Source: Gemmatimonadota bacterium | GTDB taxonomy: Bacteria > Gemmatimonadota > Gemmatimonadetes > Gemmatimonadales > Gemmatimonadaceae | Direction: 5' to 3' | Assembly (NCBI GenBank): GCA_028287205.1 | Contig: JAQBQC010000476.1 | Span: 1 to 16,722, forward strand | DNA: 16,722 nucleotides | Shown here: positions 6,308-16,624 of the stretch, one piece after another | Layout of the letters: each line of letters opens with the position of its first letter | Position numbering within the stretch: position 1 is the stretch's first letter | Notes under the pieces: model-generated | Database searches by the model: none | Seen by the model: only the letters and a program-made list of their open reading frames with translations | What the model was told of the DNA's origin: nothing | Program-made: the position numbers and the translations under genes

Positions 6308-6796
6308 CTACCCTCGATCGAGCTCTCGCCGCAGGAACGACAGCGCGATGCCGTCGCGGTAGAAGTCATCCACCCGACTCTCCTGCGTGAATCCGAGTGC
6401 CAGGAGGAAACCGCGCGCATCGGGAAGCTCGCGCGGATCATCCGGCAGCTCCGCGAGCACGAAGCGCGCATGCTCGGCGCGCAGCGCGTCGAGCGCCGCA
6501 TCGACCATCGCTCGCGCTGTGCCCGCGCGCCGCGCCGCGCTTTCGACCGCCACGAAATGCAGCCGCCCGGCGCCGCTCGTGCCGCCGAAGATCCCGAACA
6601 CGATGATCCCTTCGAGATCATCGCCCGACATGCTCGCCAGCGCGCGACCATCCGGGCCCGGCGACCTCACCGCGGAGCGCAGCGCGTCGAGCGCGCCCGC
6701 GAGATACCGAGTGCCCGCGAGCGCGCGTTCGACGACCGCACTCGCACGATCGAGCAGCAAAGGTGAGACAGGGACGATTAGCTGTCGCTCGCTCAC
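6308..6796 (-). CDS. GNAT-family N-acetyltransferase
   Basis: A 162-aa protein with the GCN5-related acetyltransferase fold, which transfers acetyl from acetyl-CoA to an amine. The acetyl-CoA-binding motif A is LHFVAVESAARRAGTARAMV, with RRAGTA standing for the family's Q/RxxGxG/A loop. It is followed by helix ALDALRAEHA, strand FVLAELPDD, then ARGFLLALGFTQESRVDDFYRDG, a typical GNAT C-terminus (GF....DFY..G). The start is GTG 6796, 11 bases after the lpdA stop on the same strand, with GAGG touching the start codon, an unusually tight spacing. It is the last gene of the E2-E3 cluster and ends at the shared terminator. The substrate is unknown, and acetylation of the neighbouring enzymes would be speculation. 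Confidence 0.85.
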   Translation of the reverse strand: MSERQLIVPVSPLLLDRASAVVERALAGTRYLAGALDALRSAVRSPGPDGRALASMSGDDLEGIIVFGIFGGTSGAGRLHFVAVESAARRAGTARAMVDAALDALRAEHARFVLAELPDDPRELPDARGFLLALGFTQESRVDDFYRDGIALSFLRRELDRG

Positions 6797-6807
6797 CCTC
6801 GTCCGTG

Positions 6808-8220
6808 TCAGATGTGGATGGCGCGTCCCAACACCGCGAGCGCCGCCTCGCGCGTCGCCTCGCTCAACGTCGGATGCGGATGCACGGTGAGCGCGAGGTC
6901 CTCGCTCGATCCGCCGAACTCCAGCGTCAGCGTGAGCTCCGCCACGAGCTCCGACGCCGTGGGTCCGATGAGATGCGCGCCGAGCAGCGCATCGGTGTCG
7001 GCATCCGATATGAGCTTGACGAATCCGGTGTTGTCGCCGGCGGTGCGTGCGCGCGCGTTGGCGGAGTAGGGGAACTTGCCCACCTTGTACGCACGGCCGC
7101 TCTCCTTCACCTGCTCCTCGGACAGCCCCACCGAGACGACCTCCGGTGTCGTATACACCACCGCCGGAATCGCGCCGTAGTGCATGCGCGACTTCTGGCC
7201 CGCGATCACCTCGGCCGCGATCATCCCCTCGTCCTCGGCCTTGTGCGCGAGCAGCATTCCGCCCACCGCGTCGCCGATCGCATACACGTCGGGAAGATTG
7301 GTGCGCATCTGATCATCGACGGCGATCTCGCCACGCGGGCCGAGCACGAGGCCGAGCGCTTTGGCATCGATGCCGGAGAGTGAAGGCTTGCGACCGACGG
7401 ACACGAGCACGCGATCTGCTTCGAGCGTTTCCGTCTTGCCATCCTTGTCGACGTCCACGAGCACGCGATCGCCGTCGCGTCGCGCACCGGTGACTCTTGT
7501 GCTGGTGCGAATGTCGAGCCCCTGCTTGCGATACGCCTTGTCCGCCTCGCGCGCGAGCTCCGCGTCGTAGCCGGCGAGAATGGATGGAAGCAGCTCGATG
7601 ATCGTGACCTTCGCGCCCAGCCGGCGCCATACGGATCCGAGCTCCACGCCGATGACGCCGCCGCCGATGACGATCAGCCGCTCGGGCACCTCCGCGAGCG
7701 CGAGCGCTCCGGTGTTGGAGAGGACGCGATCTTCGTCGAAGGGAAGGAAGGGGAGCTGGATCGGAACGGAGCCCGTCGCAATGATGACGGACTTGGGCTT
7801 GTAGACCGTTACACTGTTTTCGGGGGGCGCCCCCCGCACCTCGACCACCTTCCCCGCCAGCAGCGTCGCACTCCCGCGCGCCCACGTGATCCCGTTCTTC
7901 TTGAACAGGTACTCGATCCCGCGCGTGTTCTGCGCCACCACCCCCGTCTTCCGCTTCTGCATCGCGGCGAGATCCAGCCCCACGTCGGCGAGCATCACGC
8001 CGTGCGTCGCCGCCTTTTCGCGCGCGAACTCGTAGTGATGCGACGACTCGAGCAGCGCCTTGCTCGGGATGCAGCCGATATTCACGCACGTGCCGCCGAG
8101 CGTGCTGTCGCGCTCGACACACACGGTGCTGAGGCCGAGCTGCGCAGCGCGAATCGCGGCGACGTAGCCACCAGGGCCGCCGCCGATGATCAGAACATCG
8201 GGCTCGAGATTGTCGGTCAC
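6808..8220 (-). CDS. lpdA: Dihydrolipoyl dehydrogenase (E3)
   Basis: A 470-aa FAD-dependent pyridine nucleotide-disulfide oxidoreductase that reoxidises the dihydrolipoyl arm of E2 with NAD+. The N-terminal FAD dinucleotide-binding motif is IIGGGPGGYVAAI (G13-G18). The redox disulfide is Cys45/Cys50 in GGTCVNIGCIPSKAL. The central NAD-binding loop VIGGGVIGVELGS follows, and the C-terminal dimer interface carries the active-site base HPHPTLSE, with His449 and Glu454. The length matches the family exactly. The start is GTG 8220 (MTDNLEPDVLI), 22 bases after the E2 stop; no clear Shine-Dalgarno is visible. Adjacent E2 indicates it serves the 2-oxo-acid dehydrogenase complex, and perhaps also the pyruvate and glycine systems, as a shared E3. 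Confidence 0.97.
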   Translation of the reverse strand: MTDNLEPDVLIIGGGPGGYVAAIRAAQLGLSTVCVERDSTLGGTCVNIGCIPSKALLESSHHYEFAREKAATHGVMLADVGLDLAAMQKRKTGVVAQNTRGIEYLFKKNGITWARGSATLLAGKVVEVRGAPPENSVTVYKPKSVIIATGSVPIQLPFLPFDEDRVLSNTGALALAEVPERLIVIGGGVIGVELGSVWRRLGAKVTIIELLPSILAGYDAELAREADKAYRKQGLDIRTSTRVTGARRDGDRVLVDVDKDGKTETLEADRVLVSVGRKPSLSGIDAKALGLVLGPRGEIAVDDQMRTNLPDVYAIGDAVGGMLLAHKAEDEGMIAAEVIAGQKSRMHYGAIPAVVYTTPEVVSVGLSEEQVKESGRAYKVGKFPYSANARARTAGDNTGFVKLISDADTDALLGAHLIGPTASELVAELTLTLEFGGSSEDLALTVHPHPTLSEATREAALAVLGRAIHI

Positions 8221-8242
8221 GTGACTGATGCGGTGCGGGCGA

Positions 8243-9529
8243 TCACTCGACGAGCATCGCCGCTGGATCCTCGATGAGCTCCTTGATGCGAACGAGGAAG
8301 AGCACCGCCTGCTGCCCGTCCACCAGTCGATGATCGTACGACAGCGCGAGATACATCATGGGCCGGATCTCGACCTTCCCCGCGATGGCGACCGGGCGAT
8401 CCTGGATCTTGTGCAGTCCGAGGATCGCGACCTGCGGATAGTTCAGGATCGGCGTCGACACGAGTGAGCCAAAGACGCCGCCGTTCGTGATGGTGAAGCT
8501 GCCTCCGGTGAGGTCATCCATCGTGAGCGCGCCGTCGCGTGCGCGCTTCGCGACCGCCGTGAGCGCGCGGCTGAAGTCGAGCATCGACATCCGATCGGCG
8601 TCCTTCACCACCGGCACCACCAGTCCGTTGTCCGCCGCGACGGCGATGCCGAGGTTCACGTAGTGCTTGTAGACGACGGAGTCGCCATCGATCTGCGCGT
8701 TGACCGTCGGATACGCCTTGAGCGCGAGCGACGCGGCCTTCGCGAAAAACGGCATGTACGTGAGCTTGACGCCGTGCTCCTTCTCGATGCGCTCGCGCAG
8801 CCGGTCGCGCACTGCGGACACGGCGGACATGTCGACTTCGTTGAACGTCGTCAGGTGCGCGGTCGCGTGCTGCGACTCGAGCAGATGCTCGGCGATGCGT
8901 CGGCGTCGCGTGGTCATGCGCTCGCGCGTCTCGCGACCGTTCTGCGAGGCAGGCGCGCTCGAGGCAGGTGGGCTCGAGGCGGGCGCGGGCGACGGTGCGC
9001 GCGGGACGGGCGCGGGCGCCTTCGTCGCCGAAGGAGATGCCGATGCAGCGGGTGCGGCGCTCGCTGCGGCGAGCATATCGCCCTTCGTGACGCGGCCGCC
9101 AGCTGCGCTTCCCGCCACCTGCGCCGGATCGATGCCCGCATCGGCGGCGATGCGCCGTACCGCGGGAGATGTCTTGGCCGGCGCGCCAACAGTCGCGGCT
9201 GCGGCCGCAGGTGCGGGTGCGGGTGTCGGAGCCGGTGCGGGCGCCCCCACCGCCGGGGCACTCGCGGCCGCTGGGGCACTCGCGCCCACGCTCGCGCTCT
9301 CGTCGATCACGCCGATCTCTTCGCCGACCTGGACGACGTCGCCTTCCTTCTTCGCCTGCTTCGTCAGCACGCCCGCCTTGAACGCCGGTACCTCGACCGT
9401 GATCTTGTCGGTCTCGAGCTCCACCAGCGATTCGTTCTGTGCGACGACGTCGCCTTCCTTCTTCAACCACCGCGCGATCGTCGCTTCCACGATCGACTCG
9501 CCAAGCGGTGGCACCTTGATCGAGATCAT
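8243..9529 (-). CDS. odhB: Dihydrolipoyllysine succinyltransferase, E2 of 2-oxoglutarate dehydrogenase
   Basis: A 428-aa E2 core protein. Residues ~1-76 are a single lipoyl domain with the lipoylated lysine Lys42 in [11 protein letters not shown]. Residues ~78-120 form an Ala/Pro linker. Residues ~121-156 are the peripheral-subunit-binding domain ([18 protein letters not shown] to [10 protein letters not shown]). A second Ala/Pro/Ser linker runs to ~197. The remainder is the acyltransferase domain ending with the active-site [11 protein letters not shown], His400 and Asp404. A single lipoyl domain and the [11 protein letters not shown] context favour succinyl- over acetyl-transferase, but a branched-chain E2 is not excluded. 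I chose ATG 9529 ([11 protein letters not shown]), the canonical lipoyl-domain start, over an upstream frame that lacks homology. E1 (sucA/odhA) is not in the window. Confidence 0.93.
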   Translation of the reverse strand: MISIKVPPLGESIVEATIARWLKKEGDVVAQNESLVELETDKITVEVPAFKAGVLTKQAKKEGDVVQVGEEIGVIDESASVGASAPAAASAPAVGAPAPAPTPAPAPAAAAATVGAPAKTSPAVRRIAADAGIDPAQVAGSAAGGRVTKGDMLAAASAAPAASASPSATKAPAPVPRAPSPAPASSPPASSAPASQNGRETRERMTTRRRRIAEHLLESQHATAHLTTFNEVDMSAVSAVRDRLRERIEKEHGVKLTYMPFFAKAASLALKAYPTVNAQIDGDSVVYKHYVNLGIAVAADNGLVVPVVKDADRMSMLDFSRALTAVAKRARDGALTMDDLTGGSFTITNGGVFGSLVSTPILNYPQVAILGLHKIQDRPVAIAGKVEIRPMMYLALSYDHRLVDGQQAVLFLVRIKELIEDPAAMLVE

Positions 9530-9568
9530 TCCGCCGTCATCAGAGTGTCGAAGACGCAGGTCCGGCAC

Positions 9569-9588
9569 CGAGCAAAACGCGTTGCTCG
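9569..9588. promoter_or_regulatory. Inverted repeat in the divergent E2/dehydrogenase promoter region
   Basis: CGAGCAA and TTGCTCG form perfect 7-bp arms around AACGCG, and the centre AACGCGTT is itself a palindrome. It lies between two divergent genes. It also covers a possible plus-strand -35 (TTGCTC 9582-9587, 17 bases before TACCAT 9605-9610), so a bound protein could act on one or both promoters. The dyad is seen; the operator role is inferred. Confidence 0.38.
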
Positions 9589-9641
9589 CCGCGTCGCTGC
9601 CTCTTACCATTCGCTTCTCAATATAACTGGACCACCAGCAC

Positions 9642-10685
9642 GTGCGAGCGCTCACGGTTTCCGCCCACGGCGGGTTGGAACAGCTGCAAATCGTAGACGA
9701 TCTTCCGCTTCCCTCGCTCGGCTCACCATCGGACGTGCGTGTGCGCATCCACGCCGTTGCGCTCAATCACCTCGATCTCTTCGTGCTCCGCGGGCTTCCG
9801 GGGATCGAGCTCCGCCCCAATTGGATCGTCTGCGCGGACGGGGCCGGCACGGTCGACCAGGTGGGCAGCGGCGTGCGCGGGCTCGCGCCCGGCGACCGCG
9901 TGATGATCAACCCCGGCATCAGCGATCGCACCTGCGCGTACTGCGCCGCCGGCGAGCAATCGCTCTGCGATCACTTTCAGCTGCTCAGTGAGCACCTCCC
10001 GGGAACGGCCGCCGAATACATCATCGTGCCGGCGGCCAATCTCCGTATCGTGCCCGCCGGCGTGTCGTGGGACCACGCGGCCGCCTTCCCGCTCGCGACG
10101 CTCACCGCGTGGCGCATGATCGTCACGCGCGCTCGCGTCCAGCCCGGTGAGACGGTGCTCATTTGGGGAATCGGCGGCGGCGTTGCCATCGCCGCCCTGC
10201 AGATCGCGAAGCGCATCGGCGCGCGCGTGTGGGCGATCTCCTCGAGCGACGCGAAGCTCGCCCGCGCGCGCGAGCTCGGCGCCGACGAAACGTTCAACCA
10301 TCTCTCCGCGGATGTCGTGGCCGCGATTCGCGAGCGCACGGGAAATCGTGGTGTGGATGTCGTGATCGACGATGTCGGCGAGGCCACGTGGGAGCGCTCA
10401 CTCCGCATGCTCGGCCGAGCGGGACGTCTCGTGACATGCGGAGCCACGTCGGGGCCCAAGGTGCAGACGGATGCGCGCCGGCTCTTCTGGAATCAGTGGA
10501 CGATCATGGGATCGACCATGGGCAACGATCGCGAGCTCGATGCGATCGTGCAGGCGCTCGGCGATGGCGCACTCCTTCCACCCATCGATGCGGTGTTTCC
10601 GCTCGAGCGCGCGCGCGAGGCCTACGAGCGCCTTGCCGCCGGAGAACAGTTCGGAAAGATCGTGCTGCGCCTGCGTGATGACTGA
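9642..10685 (+). CDS. Medium-chain zinc-binding dehydrogenase / quinone oxidoreductase-like
   Basis: A 347-aa MDR-superfamily NAD(P)H-dependent oxidoreductase. The GroES-like N-terminal half contains [16 protein letters not shown], where the usual catalytic-zinc Cys is replaced (NHLD), as in quinone oxidoreductases. The structural-zinc lobe reads D95-R-T-C98-A-Y-C101-...-C109: three of four cysteines are kept and the first position is Asp. The Rossmann half has the nucleotide motif GIGGGV (176-181) with VLIWG before it, and [14 protein letters not shown] further on. It ends in FGKIVLRL, the standard MDR terminus. GTG 9642 is the only reasonable start; no Shine-Dalgarno is evident, and TATAAC (9622) lies close upstream. 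The true substrate is unknown. Confidence 0.9.
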   Translation: MRALTVSAHGGLEQLQIVDDLPLPSLGSPSDVRVRIHAVALNHLDLFVLRGLPGIELRPNWIVCADGAGTVDQVGSGVRGLAPGDRVMINPGISDRTCAYCAAGEQSLCDHFQLLSEHLPGTAAEYIIVPAANLRIVPAGVSWDHAAAFPLATLTAWRMIVTRARVQPGETVLIWGIGGGVAIAALQIAKRIGARVWAISSSDAKLARARELGADETFNHLSADVVAAIRERTGNRGVDVVIDDVGEATWERSLRMLGRAGRLVTCGATSGPKVQTDARRLFWNQWTIMGSTMGNDRELDAIVQALGDGALLPPIDAVFPLERAREAYERLAAGEQFGKIVLRLRDD

Positions 10686-10902
10686 GACGGCGCAGTACAC
10701 TCCCGAAGAGCAGCAGCGAATCCGCGCGGCACTCGTGGCGGGCGATGCGGCCGAATGCCCGCGCTGCGCCGTGGCGCTCACCACGCGGCCCATCGGCGGC
10801 GGGTCGTTCGGGCTCGGTTACGCTCGGCGGCGCGAGTGGCTCATCTGTCCGCGCTGCAGACGAAGCGCCATATTCGACGTGAAGCGCGGAACGAGAAACT
10901 GA
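10678..10902 (+). CDS. Small two-CxxC putative zinc-ribbon protein
   Basis: A 74-aa protein beginning at ATG 10678, overlapping the end of the dehydrogenase gene by 8 bases. Most of a longer open frame upstream is a shadow of that gene. Two CPRC knuckles, Cys27/Cys30 and Cys57/Cys60, are spaced 26 residues apart and very likely bind one zinc. The sequence between them, TTRPIGGGSFGLGYARRREWL, is basic and glycine-rich. The N-terminus is a short acidic helix with PEEQQRIRAAL. Small zinc ribbons of this form bind nucleic acid or protein partners, but I do not recognise a named family. The overlap suggests co-translation with the dehydrogenase. Confidence 0.78.
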   Translation: MTETAQYTPEEQQRIRAALVAGDAAECPRCAVALTTRPIGGGSFGLGYARRREWLICPRCRRSAIFDVKRGTRN

Positions 10903-10927
10903 ACAGGTGAATCGATTGGAGATTCGG

Positions 10928-12178
10928 ATGCGCCGGTTCCTGCTCCTCAGTCTTTCGCTCGTGGTCGCGTGCTCGACAGATGCGACACCCAAGAACAAGC
11001 CCGTGGCGGCCCCGGTCGTTGAAGAAAAAAAGCCCGCTAATCGACCACCGCCGCCCGACGAGCCGCTGCCTCCGATGACCGCGGCACCGGCCTTCAGCGC
11101 CGTCGTCGCGGGGAGCCAGCACTCCTGCGGCATCACCGAGAACGCGGACCTCTACTGCTGGGGGCGCAACGACCAGGGACAGCTCGGCGACAGCGGGGTC
11201 ACCGATCGTACGCTCCCCGCAGCCGTTGGCGGTGGCCTCAAATGGCGCGCGGTGAGCGTGGGTGGATCGCACAGCTGCGGAATCACAACCGAAGGCGCTG
11301 CCTACTGCTGGGGCTCGAGCATTGCCGGACAGCTCGGCAGCGATACGCTCGGCACGATCGCGGCACCGTATCGCATGCAGCAGGCGCCTTCGTTCGTGAA
11401 GATCGCGTCGGGAGAAAAACACACGTGCGCGATCACCACGGATGGCAAGATGTACTGCTGGGGTGAGAACCTGCACGGCGAGCTCGGATCGAGCGTGTTC
11501 AGCAAGTACTCTCCCGTCGTGCAGGTCGCGCCTCAGCTCACGTGGGCACGCGTGAGCGCGGGGCCCCACAGCACGTGCGGAATCACCATCGATGGGAAGC
11601 TGTATTGCTGGGGACTGGATGATGGAGGCGGGATCGGAGTCGAGGCCGGCGATGCGTGCCAGCTGAACGGCGAGCCCGAGCAGTGCGCGCTCCCGCTGCG
11701 CCAACCCGTGGACACGCTGCGATTCACGAGCGTCGCGACGGGCGTGACGCACACGTGCGCGATCACCGGCGACGGGATTCTGTACTGTTGGGGCTCGAAC
11801 GATCGCGGCCAGCTCGGCAGCGGGTTTCGCGAGCCCCTCGGCCCAACGCCGGTGATGGGTCAGCAGCGCTGGGTTGCGGCCTCCGCAGGACGCGGGTTCA
11901 CCTGCGCAATAACGAAAGCCGGCGTCGCGCAGTGCTGGGGCGCCGACGATGACGGGCAGCTCGCCGGTCGCGCCGCCGACGCGACGGTTCCCGCCCCGGT
12001 GGCCGGATCGATGCGCTTCACAGCGATCTCCTCAGGTACCGCGCACAGCTGCGCACTCTCCACCGATCATCTCGTGTATTGTTGGGGATCGAATGGGAAC
12101 GGGCAGCTCGGCACCGGTGGACACAAGCGGAGCTTCGAGCCGGAGAAGTTGATGTTTGCAGCTGAGAGTCATCCTTAA
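10928..12178 (+). CDS. Lipoprotein with seven-bladed RCC1-type beta-propeller
   Basis: A 416-aa exported lipoprotein. ATG 10928 is chosen over GTG 10907 because GGAG (10918-10921) lies 6 bases upstream and the protein then opens MRRFLLLSLSLVVAC, a signal peptide with lipobox Cys15. Ser at +2 predicts the outer membrane in a Gram-negative cell. A Pro/Lys-rich tether (~20-50) follows. Then come seven RCC1 repeats of about 50 residues, each reading roughly xSxGxxHxCxIT....YCWGxNxxGQLG, enough to close a seven-bladed propeller. Each repeat keeps a cysteine pair (HSC/HTC and CWG), probably a disulfide per blade. Repeat 4 carries an insertion with a further pair (DACQ..EQCA). RCC1 propellers are usually protein-binding scaffolds; the ligand here is unknown. 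Confidence 0.92.
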   Translation: MRRFLLLSLSLVVACSTDATPKNKPVAAPVVEEKKPANRPPPPDEPLPPMTAAPAFSAVVAGSQHSCGITENADLYCWGRNDQGQLGDSGVTDRTLPAAVGGGLKWRAVSVGGSHSCGITTEGAAYCWGSSIAGQLGSDTLGTIAAPYRMQQAPSFVKIASGEKHTCAITTDGKMYCWGENLHGELGSSVFSKYSPVVQVAPQLTWARVSAGPHSTCGITIDGKLYCWGLDDGGGIGVEAGDACQLNGEPEQCALPLRQPVDTLRFTSVATGVTHTCAITGDGILYCWGSNDRGQLGSGFREPLGPTPVMGQQRWVAASAGRGFTCAITKAGVAQCWGADDDGQLAGRAADATVPAPVAGSMRFTAISSGTAHSCALSTDHLVYCWGSNGNGQLGTGGHKRSFEPEKLMFAAESHP

Positions 12179-12202
12179 CCGGTCCTTCGCCGGGAGTGCG
12201 TC

Positions 12203-12961
12203 GTGGAATTTCTGGACCGTCTGCAGGGAAGCTTCGATCAGCTTGCGCTCTACATCCCGGCGCTGCTCGGCGCGCTCGTCATTCTCTTCGCGGGCTATCT
12301 GCTCGCGAAGCTCATCGAGCGCGGGATCGACCGTGGGCTGAACCGACTGGGTGTCAACAAGTGGCTCAAGCGCGGCGGCGTGCTCGATGCCGTCGAGCGC
12401 ACGGGATGGCGACGCACGCCGTCGCGACTCGTGGGCAACATCGCGTTCTGGTTCGTGATGTTCGTGGTGATCCTGGTGGCGGCGCACGCGCTCGGGCTTT
12501 CGTCGCTCACGAATGTGTTCTCGGAGCTCGTGAGCTACATCCCGAGCGTGATCGCGGCGCTCGTGATCATCCTCGTCGGCATCGTGCTCGGAGAGTTCGT
12601 GGACGGGCTGCTCATGGCGTCGGCGGGAGGAATCCCCGGGGGCCCGACGCTCGCGCGCGTGGGACGCGCGGGCGTCATCATCCTCGCGATCTTCATGGCG
12701 CTGCAGGAGCTCGGGATCGCCACGGAGATCGTGACCACGGCGTTCGCGATCATTTTCGGTGCGCTCGCACTCGCGTTCGCGCTGTCCTTCGGGCTCGGCA
12801 ACCGCGAGCTCGCGGGCGAGATCACGCGCGAGTGGTACGAGCGTTTGCGTGCCGAGCGCGAGACGATTGCGTGGGAAAACAGGAAGCGCGCCGCACGCGA
12901 ATCGCAGGAGATCCAGGAGATCGATGACTTCCCGGATGACACCGAAGTGAAGCTCGACTAG
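12203..12961 (+). CDS. Integral membrane protein with conserved TM_helix (CmpX/MscS-like) segments
   Basis: A 252-aa inner-membrane protein. The start is GTG 12203, with GGGAG (12192-12196) 6 bases upstream. Five hydrophobic segments are visible, near residues 15-38, 77-100, 110-131, 153-172 and 177-199. Two of them share the pattern YIPxLLGALVILFAGYLLA / YIPSVIAALVIILVGIVLG, the conserved TM_helix repeat found in CmpX-like proteins and at the N-terminus of some mechanosensitive channels. A loop with GGIPGGPTLARVGRAG precedes helix 4. The C-terminal ~50 residues are charged and end in an acidic stretch (EIDDFPDDTEVKLD). The MscS beta domain is absent, so channel activity should not be assumed. 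It follows the RCC1 gene by 24 bases, perhaps in one transcript. Confidence 0.85.
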   Translation: MEFLDRLQGSFDQLALYIPALLGALVILFAGYLLAKLIERGIDRGLNRLGVNKWLKRGGVLDAVERTGWRRTPSRLVGNIAFWFVMFVVILVAAHALGLSSLTNVFSELVSYIPSVIAALVIILVGIVLGEFVDGLLMASAGGIPGGPTLARVGRAGVIILAIFMALQELGIATEIVTTAFAIIFGALALAFALSFGLGNRELAGEITREWYERLRAERETIAWENRKRAARESQEIQEIDDFPDDTEVKLD

Positions 12962-13011
12962 CGAGCACTCTAAGTTGTTGCGGTGCATGGAATTATAGAC
13001 CACTCTGCGGG

Positions 13012-13040
13012 TTGCTGACATCGCCTGCAAAGTGTATATT
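13012..13040 (+). promoter_or_regulatory. Sigma-70-type promoter candidate for gyrA
   Basis: TTGCTG (13012-13017) and TATATT (13035-13040) are separated by exactly 17 bases, with TATATT differing from the -10 consensus at one position. It lies 47 bases before the gyrA ATG in a 126-base intergenic gap that otherwise holds nothing I recognise. The leader ahead of the ATG has no Shine-Dalgarno. Confidence 0.5.
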
Positions 13041-13087
13041 TCCAGTGCTGTGGATCAGACGTATTTCCCTCCCGTAACCCCCGCCTC

Positions 13088-15604
<2,517 letters not shown>

Positions 15605-15609
15605 ACTCG

Positions 15610-16617
15610 ATGGCCGCGTCCGCGACCGCGGCCTCCGCCGCGCCGCCGGACACGAGCGCCCTGGTCTCACTCGACGAGATCCGGGCGGCGGCACGTGTGT
15701 TACGCGGCGTCGCTGTGCGTACGCCGCTTCTCCCGGCCGATGATCTTTCGGCGCGGCTCGGGGGTGGCACCATCTTCCTCAAGCCGGAGATGCTGCAGCG
15801 CGGCGGCGCCTTCAAGTTCCGCGGCGCGTACACGTTCCTCGCGGGGCTCTCCCCGGAAGCCCGGGCGCGCGGCGTGATCGCTCCATCCTCGGGGAATCAC
15901 GCGCAGGCCGTCGCGTTCGCCGCACGCATCTTCGGCGTGCACGCGACGCTCGTGATGCCCACCACGGTCACCGCTGCCAAACGCGCCGGCGTCGAGCGAC
16001 TCGGCGGCCGCGTGGAGCTCGCTGGCACCACGACTGCGGATCGCATGGAGCGCGCGCAGCAGCTCGCGAAGGAATCCGGCAGCGTGCTCGTACCTCCCTA
16101 TGATGACGCGCGCATCATTGCGGGGCAGGGCACCGCCGGTCTCGAGATCGTCGAGGACCTTCCCGATGTCGGCACGGTGCTCGTGCCCGTGGGCGGCGGA
16201 GGGCTGAGCGCCGGCGTGGCGACGGCCGTGAAGCTCTTGGTGCCGAGTGCGCGCGTGATCGGCGTCGAGCCGGTTGGCGCGGCCAAGCTCACACGCGCGC
16301 GCGCGGCCGGCGCGCCGGTGAGGCTGGACTCCACGGGCGGCATGGCAGATGGGCTGCTCGCCACGCAGATCGGCACGATCCCGTTCGCGCACCACGCCGC
16401 GTACATCGATGAGGTGGTGACCGTCGAGGACGCGGAGCTCGCGCCGGCGATGCGCTACCTGCTCGACCGCCTCAAGATCGTGACGGAGCCGAGCGGCGCG
16501 ATCACGGTCGCGGCGCTCCAGTCCGGGCGCGTGGAGCCGCGCGGGAACACCGTCGCCTTCCTGAGCGGCGGCAACATCGAGTGGGACGGACTGCGCAGCG
16601 TGCTCGGCGAACGATAG
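15610..16617 (+). CDS. PLP-dependent threonine ammonia-lyase / serine racemase-like enzyme
   Basis: A 335-aa fold-type II pyridoxal-phosphate enzyme, most like catabolic threonine (serine) dehydratase, converting threonine to 2-oxobutyrate and ammonia. The PLP lysine is Lys69 in GGAFKFRGA, where the family norm is GSFKxRGA, so Ser is replaced by Ala. SSGNHAQAVA (93-102) is the substrate loop and GGGGLSAG (195-202) the phosphate-binding loop. SGGNIEWDG closes the domain. There is no C-terminal ACT regulatory domain, so it is the short TdcB/racemase type, not biosynthetic IlvA. Serine racemase or a beta-hydroxyaspartate lyase remain possible. ATG 15610 lies 5 bases after the gyrA stop; GAGG at 15593 inside gyrA is a distant Shine-Dalgarno, suggesting read-through expression from gyrA. 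Confidence 0.88.
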   Translation: MAASATAASAAPPDTSALVSLDEIRAAARVLRGVAVRTPLLPADDLSARLGGGTIFLKPEMLQRGGAFKFRGAYTFLAGLSPEARARGVIAPSSGNHAQAVAFAARIFGVHATLVMPTTVTAAKRAGVERLGGRVELAGTTTADRMERAQQLAKESGSVLVPPYDDARIIAGQGTAGLEIVEDLPDVGTVLVPVGGGGLSAGVATAVKLLVPSARVIGVEPVGAAKLTRARAAGAPVRLDSTGGMADGLLATQIGTIPFAHHAAYIDEVVTVEDAELAPAMRYLLDRLKIVTEPSGAITVAALQSGRVEPRGNTVAFLSGGNIEWDGLRSVLGER

Positions 16618-16624
16618 AGCGCGC

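Noticed and set aside
8930..9300. Ala/Pro repeats as a separate low-complexity gene or repeat element
   Set aside because: They are the flexible linkers between the lipoyl, subunit-binding and catalytic domains of E2, which is normal for the family.
9530..9766. 79-residue N-terminal extension of the E2 protein
   Set aside because: E2 proteins begin at the lipoyl domain ([11 protein letters not shown]). The extension covers the divergent promoter region and the neighbouring gene's start.
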